NCBI RefSeq assembly: GCF_024172125.1
Contig: NZ_JAMZEA010000001.1
Coordinates: 962,376-1,026,375 of the forward strand
Source: Actinomadura rupiterrae
Lineage (GTDB): Bacteria > Actinomycetota > Actinomycetes > Streptosporangiales > Streptosporangiaceae
DNA length: 64,000 nt
Reading direction: 5' to 3'
Below the pieces are notes generated by a model. It saw nothing but the letters and a program-made list of their open reading frames with translations, was not told where the DNA came from and ran no database searches. Position numbers and translations under genes: made by a program. This document shows, piece after piece, positions 18,201 to 24,692 of the stretch (positions are counted from its first letter, which is position 1; each line of letters begins with the position of its first letter).

Positions 18201-18625
18201 AGGTCGTGCAGCAGGAGGGGGTTGCGCGCGAGGGTCGTCCGGTCGGCGGGGACGGGTCCGGGCGCGACGAGGTCGGAGCCGCTGCCGACGGTGCCGCGGC
18301 GGTCGAGCGCGGCCACCAGATCGGCGTAGAACCCGGCGGGGACGGCCTCCTCGGCGTCCGCGAAGGCGAGCAGCTCGCCGGACGCGGCGGCGACCCCCGC
18401 GTCCCGGGCCGCGTCCAGGCCCCGGGGCGGCTGCTCGACCAGCCGGAACCGGACGTCCCGGACGGCCGCCTCCTTCGCCACGACCCCGCCCGCGTCGGTC
18501 GAGCCGTCGTCCACCATCACGACCTCGAGGTCGCGAAGCCGCTGGTCGGCCAGCGACACCAGGCAAGCGCCCAGGCGCTCCTCGGCGTTGCGGAACGGGA
18601 CGACGACGCTGAGCTTCGGGGACAT
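15269..18625 (-). CDS. GT2-like / CDP-glycerol glycerophosphotransferase (TagF-like) protein, copy 2, with degenerate GT2 motif
   Basis: 1118 aa from the ATG at 18625. A GTG at 18643 is possible, but from 18625 the GT2 domain aligns residue for residue with copy 1 (the metal motif is at 90 in both), so 18625 is preferred. It is a tandem paralogue of the next gene along its whole length. The GT2 domain keeps VVVPFRNAEERL and VMVDDGSTD, but the DSDD of copy 1 is DAEE (90-93) here. The later GT2 part (the WRDREGSI region) is replaced by a repetitive RDTSTRDTSPRE segment. The C-terminal domain is intact: WHGTPLKRL at 852, GYPRND, VLYAPTWRDD, LRTHYLVADR, VTDYSSAMFDFA. The GT2 half is thus probably inactive or altered, while polyol-phosphate transfer is retained. 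First gene of the three-gene operon. Confidence 0.88.
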   Translation of the reverse strand: MSPKLSVVVPFRNAEERLGACLVSLADQRLRDLEVVMVDDGSTDAGGVVAKEAAVRDVRFRLVEQPPRGLDAARDAGVAAASGELLAFADAEEAVPAGFYADLVAALDRRGTVGSGSDLVAPGPVPADRTTLARNPLLLHDLSLSGKVFRRAFWDGCDLASAKGERSLAVRALALAEAIDVVNTPSPRDTSTRDTSPREGGVAERVAAAGADRDFLTCEAPEAVRAFDEHVLARVELAGLMSRLVRADEAERAELTALGAEVAGRLDPSVPARLPALARLKLHLLARGLTAELVEVVRYEEAGDAANVRVVRRGRRGRWFAAHPYFEDASLAVPAHVYDVTDEMRPVARVDRAVWAGDRLRIEGHAYIPMLDAEGGRIRLWLLASRRLGLVRVPVKRVRRPDVTAASGQSAVSYDASGFTAEIDPDALKLLGRWRTGDWRLCVDIATRGVHRRRTLAPPRTGERWPLDRELSPSVRLQTVAVDGRQLLRVRANDAVLTGHARSGRNLEIRGVLARDPGAKAWLTATARGVAKVRGKVERLGAAEGGGVAFRALLPLADLTAVRADWTFGITGGLKLAFPAEVPEARYALRGTEFALTVTHAGNLCGITRAAHLVLTEALWHADGTLHLAGTCADPDTRTDALTVRRPESGERYEVPLTWQGPLFVGTLAPRRMRWLGLDRPLVPGRWELLADDRPLLAERRAAAGLPGPRTTGRHEVTVRASRNGSVTLRVRTALADDERGPYRQALIQRREYPAKRAEPVLDLALFDSYRGRQYSCNPRGLYDELRRRGSGLDCVWVTRNGDFGTPAGARTVLAGSREHYEAVARARYLFGNWSQAEWFAKRRGQTYVQCWHGTPLKRLGWDVMDMPHRRGGKRVWMEHDVPQWDVLLAQNEYSVPHFRRAFDYAGEVLVTGYPRNDILASAHRGQMADVVRFRLGVPAGKRVVLYAPTWRDDVQTGRGRLAYRPALDLARLSAALGPDHVLLLRTHYLVADRAPVPADGTVLDVSAYPDIAELYLIADALVTDYSSAMFDFAVTGAPILLYAYDLERYRERVRGFYFDLEAEAPGPLLRTQDDLTDALRALDDVPAAYAERYAGFRDRYCPHDDGHAAARVLDAVL

Positions 18626-18735
18626 GCACTCCAGCATGGTCACGCTTGGTGAGCGGCCACACCGGGATCGTGAATGCCAGAACGCCTCCTGACCCAGTCT
18701 TGACCCGCCCCTGGTTCTGCCGAACCCCGCGGTTA

Positions 18736-18792
18736 TGCCTTCGCGTCGCGGCAGCGCCCTTCGCGTCAGACGGCAGTGCCCTTCGCGTCAGG
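18736..18792. repeat. 22-bp tandem repeat (two copies plus a partial) across the oxyR stop codon
   Basis: Units 18749-18770 and 18771-18792 share CGGCAGYGCCCTTCGCGTCA and differ at only two positions. A partial copy (TGCCTTCGCGTCG) precedes them. The second unit includes the TGA of oxyR (minus strand), so the repeat encodes or borders its C-terminus. Confidence 0.7.
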
Positions 18793-19714
18793 CGGCGGCG
18801 TGCAGGCCGGGCCATTCCTTGGCGACGGCTTCGCGGAGCGCCTCGGCGAGCGCCTCGAAGTCGTCCGCGCGCGGGGAGGTGGCGCGGTAGCCGAGCCCGA
18901 TCCGCCGGGACGGCGCGGGCGCGGCGAAGCGGTGCTCGGCGAGGCCGGGCGCGCGGCGGGTCTCGACCGGCAGCGCGGTCTCCGGGACGAGCGTCACGCC
19001 GAGCCCGCCCGCGACGAGCTGCACCAGCGTGGACAGGCTCGTCGCGTAGGTCGCCGACCCGGCCCGCGCGCCGACCTCGCGGCACACGTCCAGGGCCTGG
19101 TCGCGCAGGCAGTGGCCCTCGTTGAGCAGGATCACGTCCAGCTCGTTCAGGGTGCCGCGCTCGACCCGCGGCGGCAGGTCCATCGCGGCGGGCGCGACGA
19201 GCGCGAAGTCCTCGTCGTAGAGCGTGAGTTCGGTCACCCCCGTCGCCGGGACGGGCAGCGCGAGCACGATCACGTCGAGCCGCCCGGCGAGCAGCTCGCC
19301 GGTGATCTCGCCGGTCTGCTCCTCGTGCACCGACAGCTCCAGCTCGGGAAAGCGTTCGGCCAGGTGGGGCAGCACGACCGGGAGCAGGTACGGGGCGACG
19401 GTCGGGATAACGCCGAGCCGCAGCGGCCCGACCAGCGGGCCGCGCACCGCCTCCACGTCCTCGACCAGCCGGTCCAGCTCGGCGAGGACGGTCTCGGCGC
19501 GGCGCGCCACCCGCTCGCCCGCGGGTGTCAGCAGGACGCGCCGTGTCGTACGCTCCACCAGCTGCGTGTTCAGCGTCTCCTCCAGCGCGGCGACCGACCC
19601 GGACAGCGCGGGCTGGCTCATCCGCAGCGCCGCCGCCGCGTCCCGGAAGTGCAGGTACTCGGCGAGCGCCAGGAACGCGCGCAGCTGGGCCACGGTCGGA
19701 CGGCTGATAGCCAA
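18788..19714 (-). CDS. oxyR: LysR-family hydrogen peroxide sensor OxyR
   Basis: 308 aa. N-terminal winged helix-turn-helix (about 7-65: TVAQLRAFLALAEYLHF, MSQPALSGSVAALEE, LLTPAGERV), then a periplasmic-binding-like sensor domain. The redox switch is present: GHCLRDQALDVC holds C202 and C211, the spacing of the C199/C208 pair in Escherichia coli OxyR. Peroxide forms the disulfide and the protein then activates ahpC. It starts at TTG, inside a perfect OxyR-type operator. GGAG abuts the TTG directly, so initiation may be weak or differently placed. It is divergent from ahpC-ahpD, the classical actinobacterial arrangement. Confidence 0.93.
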   Translation of the reverse strand: MAISRPTVAQLRAFLALAEYLHFRDAAAALRMSQPALSGSVAALEETLNTQLVERTTRRVLLTPAGERVARRAETVLAELDRLVEDVEAVRGPLVGPLRLGVIPTVAPYLLPVVLPHLAERFPELELSVHEEQTGEITGELLAGRLDVIVLALPVPATGVTELTLYDEDFALVAPAAMDLPPRVERGTLNELDVILLNEGHCLRDQALDVCREVGARAGSATYATSLSTLVQLVAGGLGVTLVPETALPVETRRAPGLAEHRFAAPAPSRRIGLGYRATSPRADDFEALAEALREAVAKEWPGLHAAA

Positions 19715-19723
19715 CTCCTATCA
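19705..19723. promoter_or_regulatory. OxyR operator overlapping the oxyR start codon
   Basis: TGATAGCCAACTCCTATCA is a perfect inverted repeat with 6-bp arms separated by 7 bp. Its core ATAG-N7-CTAT matches half of the OxyR ATAG-N7-CTAT-N7-ATAG-N7-CTAT consensus exactly. A second, poorer half-site (TCGATCACCACTGATC) follows toward ahpC. Position implies autorepression of oxyR and activation of ahpCD. Confidence 0.75.
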
Positions 19724-19890
19724 CTCGATCACCACTGATCCGATTTCTCTTTTCACCGTACCTGGTGCACGCTGGTCACCGTCGGCCGGCGGGGGGCGTG
19801 CCGAACCCTGCTCCCCGCGCGCTGACCTGCCCGGACGTGTCCCGCTTCACCCGGACCGTCCCTCCGGAGTCGCAACCAAAGGAGCCTTGC

Positions 19891-20445
19891 GTGCTTACCG
19901 TCGGAGACCAGTTCCCCGAGTACGAGCTGACCGCCTGCGTGTCGCTCGACGCCGACAACGCCTTCGAGACGATCAACCACAAGTCCTACGAGGGCAAGTG
20001 GCGCGTGGTGTTCTTCTGGCCGAAGGACTTCACTTTCATCTGTCCGACCGAGATCGCCGAGTTCGGCCGCCTCAACGAGGAGTTCGCCGACCGCGACGCC
20101 CAGGTGCTCGGCGCGTCCGTCGACAACGAGTTCGTCCACTTCGCGTGGCGCAAGGACCACCCGGACCTGCGCGAGCTGCCGTTCCCGATGCTGTCGGACC
20201 TGAACCGCGAGCTGACCTCCGCGCTCGGCATCCTCACCGAGGACGGCGTCGCCCAGCGCGCCACCTTCATCGTGGACCCGAACAACGAGATCCAGTTCTC
20301 GATGGTCACCGCCGGCTCGGTCGGCCGCAACGTCAAGGAGGTCCTGCGGGTCCTCGACGCGCTGCAGAGCGACGAGCTGTGCCCCTGCAACTGGAACAAG
20401 GGCGAGGCCACGCTGGACGCCGCCAGCCTGATGGCGAACGCCTGA
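19891..20445 (+). CDS. ahpC: Alkyl hydroperoxide reductase AhpC (2-Cys peroxiredoxin)
   Basis: 184 aa from GTG, with AAAGGAG at good spacing. Reduces hydrogen peroxide, organic peroxides and peroxynitrite in the cytoplasm. The peroxidatic cysteine is C51 in FTFICPTE. The C-terminal pair C164/C166 (ELCPCNW) matches the resolving cysteines of the mycobacterial enzyme, the type reduced by AhpD, not by AhpF. The conserved Thr and Arg of the active site are present (T48, R123). It is 96 bp upstream of ahpD and divergent from oxyR, so peroxide induction through OxyR is expected. Confidence 0.96.
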   Translation: MLTVGDQFPEYELTACVSLDADNAFETINHKSYEGKWRVVFFWPKDFTFICPTEIAEFGRLNEEFADRDAQVLGASVDNEFVHFAWRKDHPDLRELPFPMLSDLNRELTSALGILTEDGVAQRATFIVDPNNEIQFSMVTAGSVGRNVKEVLRVLDALQSDELCPCNWNKGEATLDAASLMANA

Positions 20446-20541
20446 CCACCAGCCTGACCGCCGCGTGACGCGCGGCACCCGTGGATGCGGCCGGTCGCGG
20501 ACGACCGCGGCCGGCCGCCGCCGTCCCGAAAGGAACCCGAG

Positions 20542-21084
20542 ATGAGCGTCGACGCGCTGAAGGCCGCCCTCCCCGACTACGCCAAGGACACCAAGCTGAA
20601 CCTCGGCTCGGTGACCACCACCTCGTCGCTCTCCGAGCAGCAGCTGTGGGGCACGGTGCTCGCCTCCGCGCTCGCGAGCCGCAACGCCCAGGTCGTGCGC
20701 GAGATCGCCGACGACGCCGCCGACTACCTGTCGGCCGAGGCGTTCGCCGCGGCCAAGGCCGCCGCGTCCATCATGGCGATGAACAACATCTACTACCGCG
20801 CCACGCACCTGCTCAGCGACGACACCTACGAGACGCTGCGCGCGGGCCTGCGGATGAACGTCATCGGCAAGCCGGGCGTCGAGAAGACCGACTTCGAGCT
20901 GTGGTGCCTCGCCGTCTCGGCCATCAACGGCTGCGGCAAGTGCCTGGACTCGCACGAGAAGGTGCTCCGCGACGCGGGCATGCCGCGCGAGCAGATCCAG
21001 GAGGCGCTGAAGATCGCCGCCGTCGTGCACGCCGCCGCCCTCACCCTGGAGGCCGAGGAAGCCCTGGCCCCCGCCACGGTCTGA
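20542..21084 (+). CDS. ahpD: Alkyl hydroperoxidase AhpD, AhpC reductase partner
   Basis: 180 aa; ATG preceded by AAAGGAA. All-helical carboxymuconolactone-decarboxylase-fold protein that passes electrons from a lipoyl carrier to AhpC. The catalytic CxxC with its relay is intact: E119, C131, C134 and H138 in FELWC...[13 protein letters not shown], one residue offset from the M. tuberculosis E118/C130/C133/H137 set. The first 20 residues after the ATG ([19 protein letters not shown]) match AhpD starts. It is in one operon with ahpC. The 3' flank holds an inverted ahpC remnant and then a terminator. Confidence 0.96.
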   Translation: MSVDALKAALPDYAKDTKLNLGSVTTTSSLSEQQLWGTVLASALASRNAQVVREIADDAADYLSAEAFAAAKAAASIMAMNNIYYRATHLLSDDTYETLRAGLRMNVIGKPGVEKTDFELWCLAVSAINGCGKCLDSHEKVLRDAGMPREQIQEALKIAAVVHAAALTLEAEEALAPATV

Positions 21085-21107
21085 CTCCCCCGGCGCGCCA
21101 CGCGGCC

Positions 21108-21149
21108 GAAGAAGGTGAAGTCCTTCGGCTTGAAGAAGACGACGCGCCA
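21108..21149 (-). pseudogene. Inverted remnant of an ahpC-like peroxiredoxin reading frame
   Basis: On the minus strand these 42 bases read WRVVFFKPKDFTFF, against WRVVFFWPKDFTFI in AhpC residues 37-50. At DNA level 36 of 42 bases match 19999-20040 of ahpC. Three of the six differences are silent third-position changes, as expected from a diverged coding copy. No homology continues on either side (the next residues are GRVARRG, where AhpC has CPTE), there is no plausible start, and the catalytic Cys is missing. It lies 24 bp after ahpD and before the terminator, so the ahpCD transcript carries a segment complementary to its own ahpC active-site region. Confidence 0.68.
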
Positions 21150-21206
21150 CCTGATCGCCTCCCGAGGGCACCACGTGAGCGCTCCTTGAGGGCGCCGCGC
21201 GAACAC

Positions 21207-21244
21207 ACGACCGCGCCCGAGCCGTCAGGCTCGGGCGCGGTCGT
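21207..21244. terminator. Strong bidirectional terminator between ahpD and guaA
   Basis: A 17-bp stem, with arms 21207-21223 (CGACCGCGCCCGAGCC core) and 21228-21244 around a GTCA tetraloop, followed by TCGCTTTC. The flanking genes converge here. Confidence 0.88.
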
Positions 21245-21264
21245 TCGCTTTCAGTGGGGTGAGG

Positions 21265-22830
21265 TCACTCCCACTCGATGGTGCCGGGGGGCTTGCTGGT
21301 GATGTCCACGACGACGCGGTTGACCTCGCGGACCTCGTTGGTGATCCGGGTGGAGATCCGGGACAGCACGTCGTAGGGCAGCCGGGCCCAGTCGGCGGTC
21401 ATGGCGTCCTCGCTGGTGACGGGGCGCAGCACGACCGGGTGGCCGTAGGTGCGGCCGTCGCCCTGGACGCCGACCGAGCGGACGTCGGCGAGCAGCACCA
21501 CCGGGAACTGCCAGATCTCCCGGTCCAGGCCGGCGCGGGTCAGCTCTTCGCGGGCGATCGCGTCCGCCTCGCGGAGGATCTCCAGACGCTCGCGGGTGAC
21601 CGAGCCGATGATCCGGATGCCCAGGCCCGGGCCCGGGAACGGCTGCCGCCAGACGATCTCGGCGGGCAGGCCGAGCTGCTCGCCGAGCGCGCGGACCTCG
21701 TCCTTGAACAGCGTGCGCAGCGGCTCGACCAGGGTGAACTGGAGGTCCTCCGGGAGGCCGCCGACGTTGTGGTGCGACTTGATGTTCGCCGCGCCGGTGC
21801 CGCCGCCCGACTCCACCACGTCCGGGTACAGGGTGCCCTGGACGAGGAACTCGACCGCCTCGGCGGAGGTGCCGACGATCTCCCGCGCGGCCTCCTCGAA
21901 CACCCGGATGAACTCGCGGCCGATGATCTTGCGCTTGGTCTCCGGGTCGGTGACGCCGTCGAGCGCGTCCAGGAACCGGTCCTGCGCGTCCACGACGTGC
22001 AGGTTCACGCCGGTGGCGGCGACGAAGTCCTTCTCGACCTGCTCGGCCTCGCCCTTGCGCAGCAGCCCGTGGTCGACGAACACGCAGGTCAGCTGGGAGC
22101 CGATGGCGCGCTGCACGAGCGCCGCCGCGACCGCCGAGTCCACCCCGCCGGACAGCCCGCAGATCGCCCGCTTGTCCCCGACCGCCGCGCGGACCTCCTC
22201 GATCGCCTCCTCGGCGATGTTGACCATGGTCCAGCCGGGCCGGCAGCCCGCGCCCTCGTACAGGAACCGGCGCAGCACCTCCATGCCGTGCTCGGTGTGC
22301 AGCACCTCGGGGTGGAACTGCACGCCGAACAGCCCGCGCTCCCGGTCCTCCATGCCCGCGACCGGCGTGACCTCGGTGGACGCGGTGACCGTGAAGCCCT
22401 CCGGCGCGCGCGACACGAAGTCGCGGTGCGACATCCACACCGCCTGCCGCTCGGGCATGTCCGCGAACAGCATGCCCGGCGTGGCCACCGCGATCTCCGC
22501 GCCGCCGTACTCGGCGACCTCGGAGTTGGCGACCGTGCCGCCGAGCGCCTGCGCCATCACCTGGTGGCCGTAGCAGATCCCCAGCGTCGGGACGCCCAGC
22601 TCGAACAGCCCGTCCGGCGCGGCGGGCGCGCCCTCCTCGTACACCGAGGCCGGGCCGCCGGACAGGATGATCGCCTTCGGCTTCTTCGCGAGCATCTCCG
22701 CCGCCGGCATGGTCGACGGGACGATCTCGGAGAACACATGGCACTCGCGGACGCGCCGCGCGATCAGCTGCGCGTACTGCGCGCCGAAGTCGACGACGAG
22801 AACGGTGTCAAAGGACTGGTCTACTGCCAC
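21265..22830 (-). CDS. guaA: GMP synthase (glutamine-hydrolysing)
   Basis: 521 aa. Converts XMP to GMP using ATP and glutamine. The GTG at 22830 gives the opening [20 protein letters not shown], typical of actinobacterial GuaA; the reading frame upstream is repeat DNA and is not expected to be coding. Class I glutamine amidotransferase domain (about 8-205): nucleophile C86 in LGICYGHQ, and the His/Glu of [13 protein letters not shown]-pyrophosphatase P-loop GLSGGVDSA near 230. C-terminal dimerisation domain ending [11 protein letters not shown], as in the family. AAAGG lies upstream of the start. guaB and guaB3, the preceding purine steps, are about 11 kb away in this window. Confidence 0.96.
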   Translation of the reverse strand: MAVDQSFDTVLVVDFGAQYAQLIARRVRECHVFSEIVPSTMPAAEMLAKKPKAIILSGGPASVYEEGAPAAPDGLFELGVPTLGICYGHQVMAQALGGTVANSEVAEYGGAEIAVATPGMLFADMPERQAVWMSHRDFVSRAPEGFTVTASTEVTPVAGMEDRERGLFGVQFHPEVLHTEHGMEVLRRFLYEGAGCRPGWTMVNIAEEAIEEVRAAVGDKRAICGLSGGVDSAVAAALVQRAIGSQLTCVFVDHGLLRKGEAEQVEKDFVAATGVNLHVVDAQDRFLDALDGVTDPETKRKIIGREFIRVFEEAAREIVGTSAEAVEFLVQGTLYPDVVESGGGTGAANIKSHHNVGGLPEDLQFTLVEPLRTLFKDEVRALGEQLGLPAEIVWRQPFPGPGLGIRIIGSVTRERLEILREADAIAREELTRAGLDREIWQFPVVLLADVRSVGVQGDGRTYGHPVVLRPVTSEDAMTADWARLPYDVLSRISTRITNEVREVNRVVVDITSKPPGTIEWE

Positions 22831-23186
22831 GGGCAGCGCCTTTCGCGGGACGGACGAGGCGGAGGACCTCCAGTTTAGGGGCCCGCTGCCTGCGCTGATG
22901 CCCCGACCCGGCATGGCGGTCGGCACAGCCGGGGACACGCGCCGGACCGGCGGTCGGCACAGCCGGGGACACGCGCCGGACCGGCGGTCGGCACAGCGGG
23001 CGACACGCGCCGGGCCGGCGGTCGACACACCCGCCGGCACGCGCCGGGGCCGGTGGCGGCCACGCTCCGCCCCTGTCCGGTAACGGACGGGTTCGAATGG
23101 CCCGCCCTCCGGACACACCAGGCCACGCTCTGATACCTGTTGACGACACAACGTGGCCACACCTGGCCGTCCCGCCAAGGAGATCC
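22831..23186. other. Intergenic region, guaA / M43 protease, dominated by repeats
   Basis: 356 bp between divergent genes. It holds the guaA leader, the 34-bp tandem repeat array, a small hairpin (GTCCG GTAA CGGAC, near 23075-23088) and the AAGGAG ribosome site of the protease. I see no convincing promoter hexamers and no coding signal; both frames through the repeats are low-complexity Arg/Gly/Pro. Confidence 0.6.
22915..23051. repeat. 34-bp tandem repeat, four copies
   Basis: The unit starts GGCGGTCGGCACAGCCGGGG and ends ACACGCGCCGGACC. Copies: 22915-22948, 22949-22982 (identical), 22983-23016 (a few substitutions), 23017-23051 (more diverged, one base longer). A decayed fifth unit follows. 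Head-to-tail copies without spacers exclude CRISPR. It sits 85 bp upstream of the guaA start and could affect its 5' leader. Confidence 0.85.
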
Positions 23187-24269
23187 GTGAAGTCCCTGCT
23201 CGCCACCGTCCTCCTAGCCGCCGCTCCCGCCCTGCCCGTCGCGTCCGCACCACCCGTCCCGTCCGGCCGAACCGCCGCGCCGCCTCCGAACGCATGCGCC
23301 ACGTCCGGATCCAGTGCGACACAAGTCCAAGCCGGGGGCGACGGGGCGCCGCGTCCGGCGCCGGGCACCGCCAAGCCCGGACGAACCGTCAAGCCCGGAC
23401 GAGTCGTGGCCCTGCGGGACGGGGAGGACGCGCGGATCGTGCCCGGGTCCGGCGCCGTCGAGCGGAACGTGGCGGCTCCCGGCGAGGCCGCCACGGTCGA
23501 AAGCCAGCTGAACGGGCTGCTCGCGCGGCTGGGCATCCCGCTGAACGTCCTGCAGAGCCCGTCCCCGGTGCCCGGCACGGGAGACGAGCGCGAGTCGCTG
23601 GCCCGGCACGTGCGCATCCCGGTCTACTTCCACGTGCTGCACCACGGGAAGGCCGGCAACATCCCCGACACGCTCGTCCGCAAGCAGGTCGCGGTGCTGA
23701 ACGCGGCCTACGGCGGGAGGCTCGGCGGAGCCGACACCGGGTTCTCGTTCGTGCTCAAGCAGATCAGCCGCTCCGACAACGGGTCCTGGTACTCCAACCC
23801 CGAGGGCACCGAAGGCCAGTACAAGCCGCGGCTCCACCGCGGCGGCGCGACCGCGCTCAACCTCTACAGCGCCGACATGGGCGACGACCTGCTCGGCTGG
23901 TCGACGTTCCCGTGGAAGTACCGGGGCGCGCCGAAGATGGACGGTGTGGTCATCCACTTCGGCAGCATGCCGGGTGGCTCGATCGCCCACTTCAACCGCG
24001 GGTTCAGCGCCGTCCACGAGACCGGGCACTGGCTCGGCCTGCTGCACCCGTTCGAGGGCGGCTGCACGGGACGCGGCGACTACGTGGGCGACACGCCGCC
24101 CGAGCGCGAGGCCAGCAACGGCTGCCCGACCGGCAAGGACACCTGCCCGGCACGCGGCCTGGACCCGATCCACAACTTCATGGACTACTCCTGGGACTCC
24201 TGCATGCGCCAGTTCACGCGCGGCCAGGGCGTCCGCGCCCACAAGACCTTCACGGCCTACCGAACCTGA
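23187..24269 (+). CDS. Secreted M43-family (pappalysin-like) zinc metalloprotease
   Basis: 360 aa from GTG with AAGGAG at good spacing. The first 25 residues ([20 protein letters not shown]) are a signal peptide. A variable Pro/Gly/Lys-rich region follows to about 110, then an N-terminal helper region and the catalytic metzincin domain. Extended zinc motif [11 protein letters not shown]: ligands H277, H281 and H287, catalytic E278. The Met-turn is [12 protein letters not shown] near residue 332. Paired cysteines in the C-terminal part suggest disulfides. The length and motif fit bacterial cytophagalysin/M43B proteins. Expected to be an extracellular protease; the target is unknown. Confidence 0.9.
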   Translation: MKSLLATVLLAAAPALPVASAPPVPSGRTAAPPPNACATSGSSATQVQAGGDGAPRPAPGTAKPGRTVKPGRVVALRDGEDARIVPGSGAVERNVAAPGEAATVESQLNGLLARLGIPLNVLQSPSPVPGTGDERESLARHVRIPVYFHVLHHGKAGNIPDTLVRKQVAVLNAAYGGRLGGADTGFSFVLKQISRSDNGSWYSNPEGTEGQYKPRLHRGGATALNLYSADMGDDLLGWSTFPWKYRGAPKMDGVVIHFGSMPGGSIAHFNRGFSAVHETGHWLGLLHPFEGGCTGRGDYVGDTPPEREASNGCPTGKDTCPARGLDPIHNFMDYSWDSCMRQFTRGQGVRAHKTFTAYRT

Positions 24270-24270
24270 G

Positions 24271-24304
24271 CCGCGCCCGCCACGGGAGTGCCGTGAGGGC
24301 GCGG
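24271..24304. terminator. Hairpin between convergent M43 protease and DUF1059 genes
   Basis: Outer stem CCGCGCCC / GGGCGCGG and inner stem CACGG / CCGTG stack with one short interruption (24271-24304). There is no T-tract. It is placed directly after the protease stop. Confidence 0.6.
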
Positions 24305-24319
24305 GTCAAGGGGCCGGGA

Positions 24320-24511
24320 TCAGGCGTGCTGCGGCACGTCGTCCTTCAGCATCCCCCGGATCTGCTCGCGCAGCTCCGGGCTGCGGGTGTGCCCGTGGAC
24401 GGAGACCGCGTGGTCGACGGCCGCGTCCAGGACCTCACCCTCCTCGCCGGAGATCGTCAGCGTGCAGTCCATCTCGCTCGGGAAGTCTCTGCAATCGGCT
24501 ACCTTGCGCAT
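24320..24511 (-). CDS. Small DUF1059 protein
   Basis: 63 aa; ATG preceded by GGGGAGAGG. The pattern fits DUF1059: an N-terminal MRKVADCRDFPSEMDC with two cysteines, then CTLTISGEEGEVLDAAVDHAV and HGHTRSPELREQIRGML. The family has no established biochemical role; the two Cys and two His residues could bind a metal, which is inference. It is on the same strand as the choD-like gene but 181 bp away, with its own promoter candidate. Confidence 0.85.
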   Translation of the reverse strand: MRKVADCRDFPSEMDCTLTISGEEGEVLDAAVDHAVSVHGHTRSPELREQIRGMLKDDVPQHA

Positions 24512-24629
24512 ATCTGCCTCTCCCCGCCGCCATTTGGATCAGCGGACGGGCGGCGGTGGCTACATGTCCCCGCGCAGGGCGATTCCGGCCGCTCCGCCGG
24601 AGCGTCGCCCCCGGGGCCGGTCACCTCCC

Positions 24630-24658
24630 ATGATAAAACCGCAGGTCAGCAGCCACAA
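24630..24658 (-). promoter_or_regulatory. Candidate sigma-70 type promoter for the DUF1059 gene
   Basis: Read on the minus strand: TTGTGG, 17 bp, then TATCAT (fwd 24630-24635), a 5/6 match to the -10 consensus in an otherwise GC-rich region. It lies about 120 bp upstream of the DUF1059 ATG. Confidence 0.4.
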
Positions 24659-24692
24659 GGGGGGTCCGGGCGGGGGCGGGCCGCGGTGATCG

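Noticed and set aside
18626..18643. GTG at 18643 as the start of the second GT2-TagF protein
   Set aside because: From 18625 the protein aligns position for position with its paralogue; the six extra residues have no counterpart and no ribosome site.
22915..23051. CRISPR array
   Set aside because: Copies are head to tail with no unique spacers, and there are no cas genes.
22831..23322. N-terminal extension of GuaA into the upstream open frame
   Set aside because: The extension is translated repeat DNA and Arg-rich; the GTG at 22830 gives the family N-terminus.
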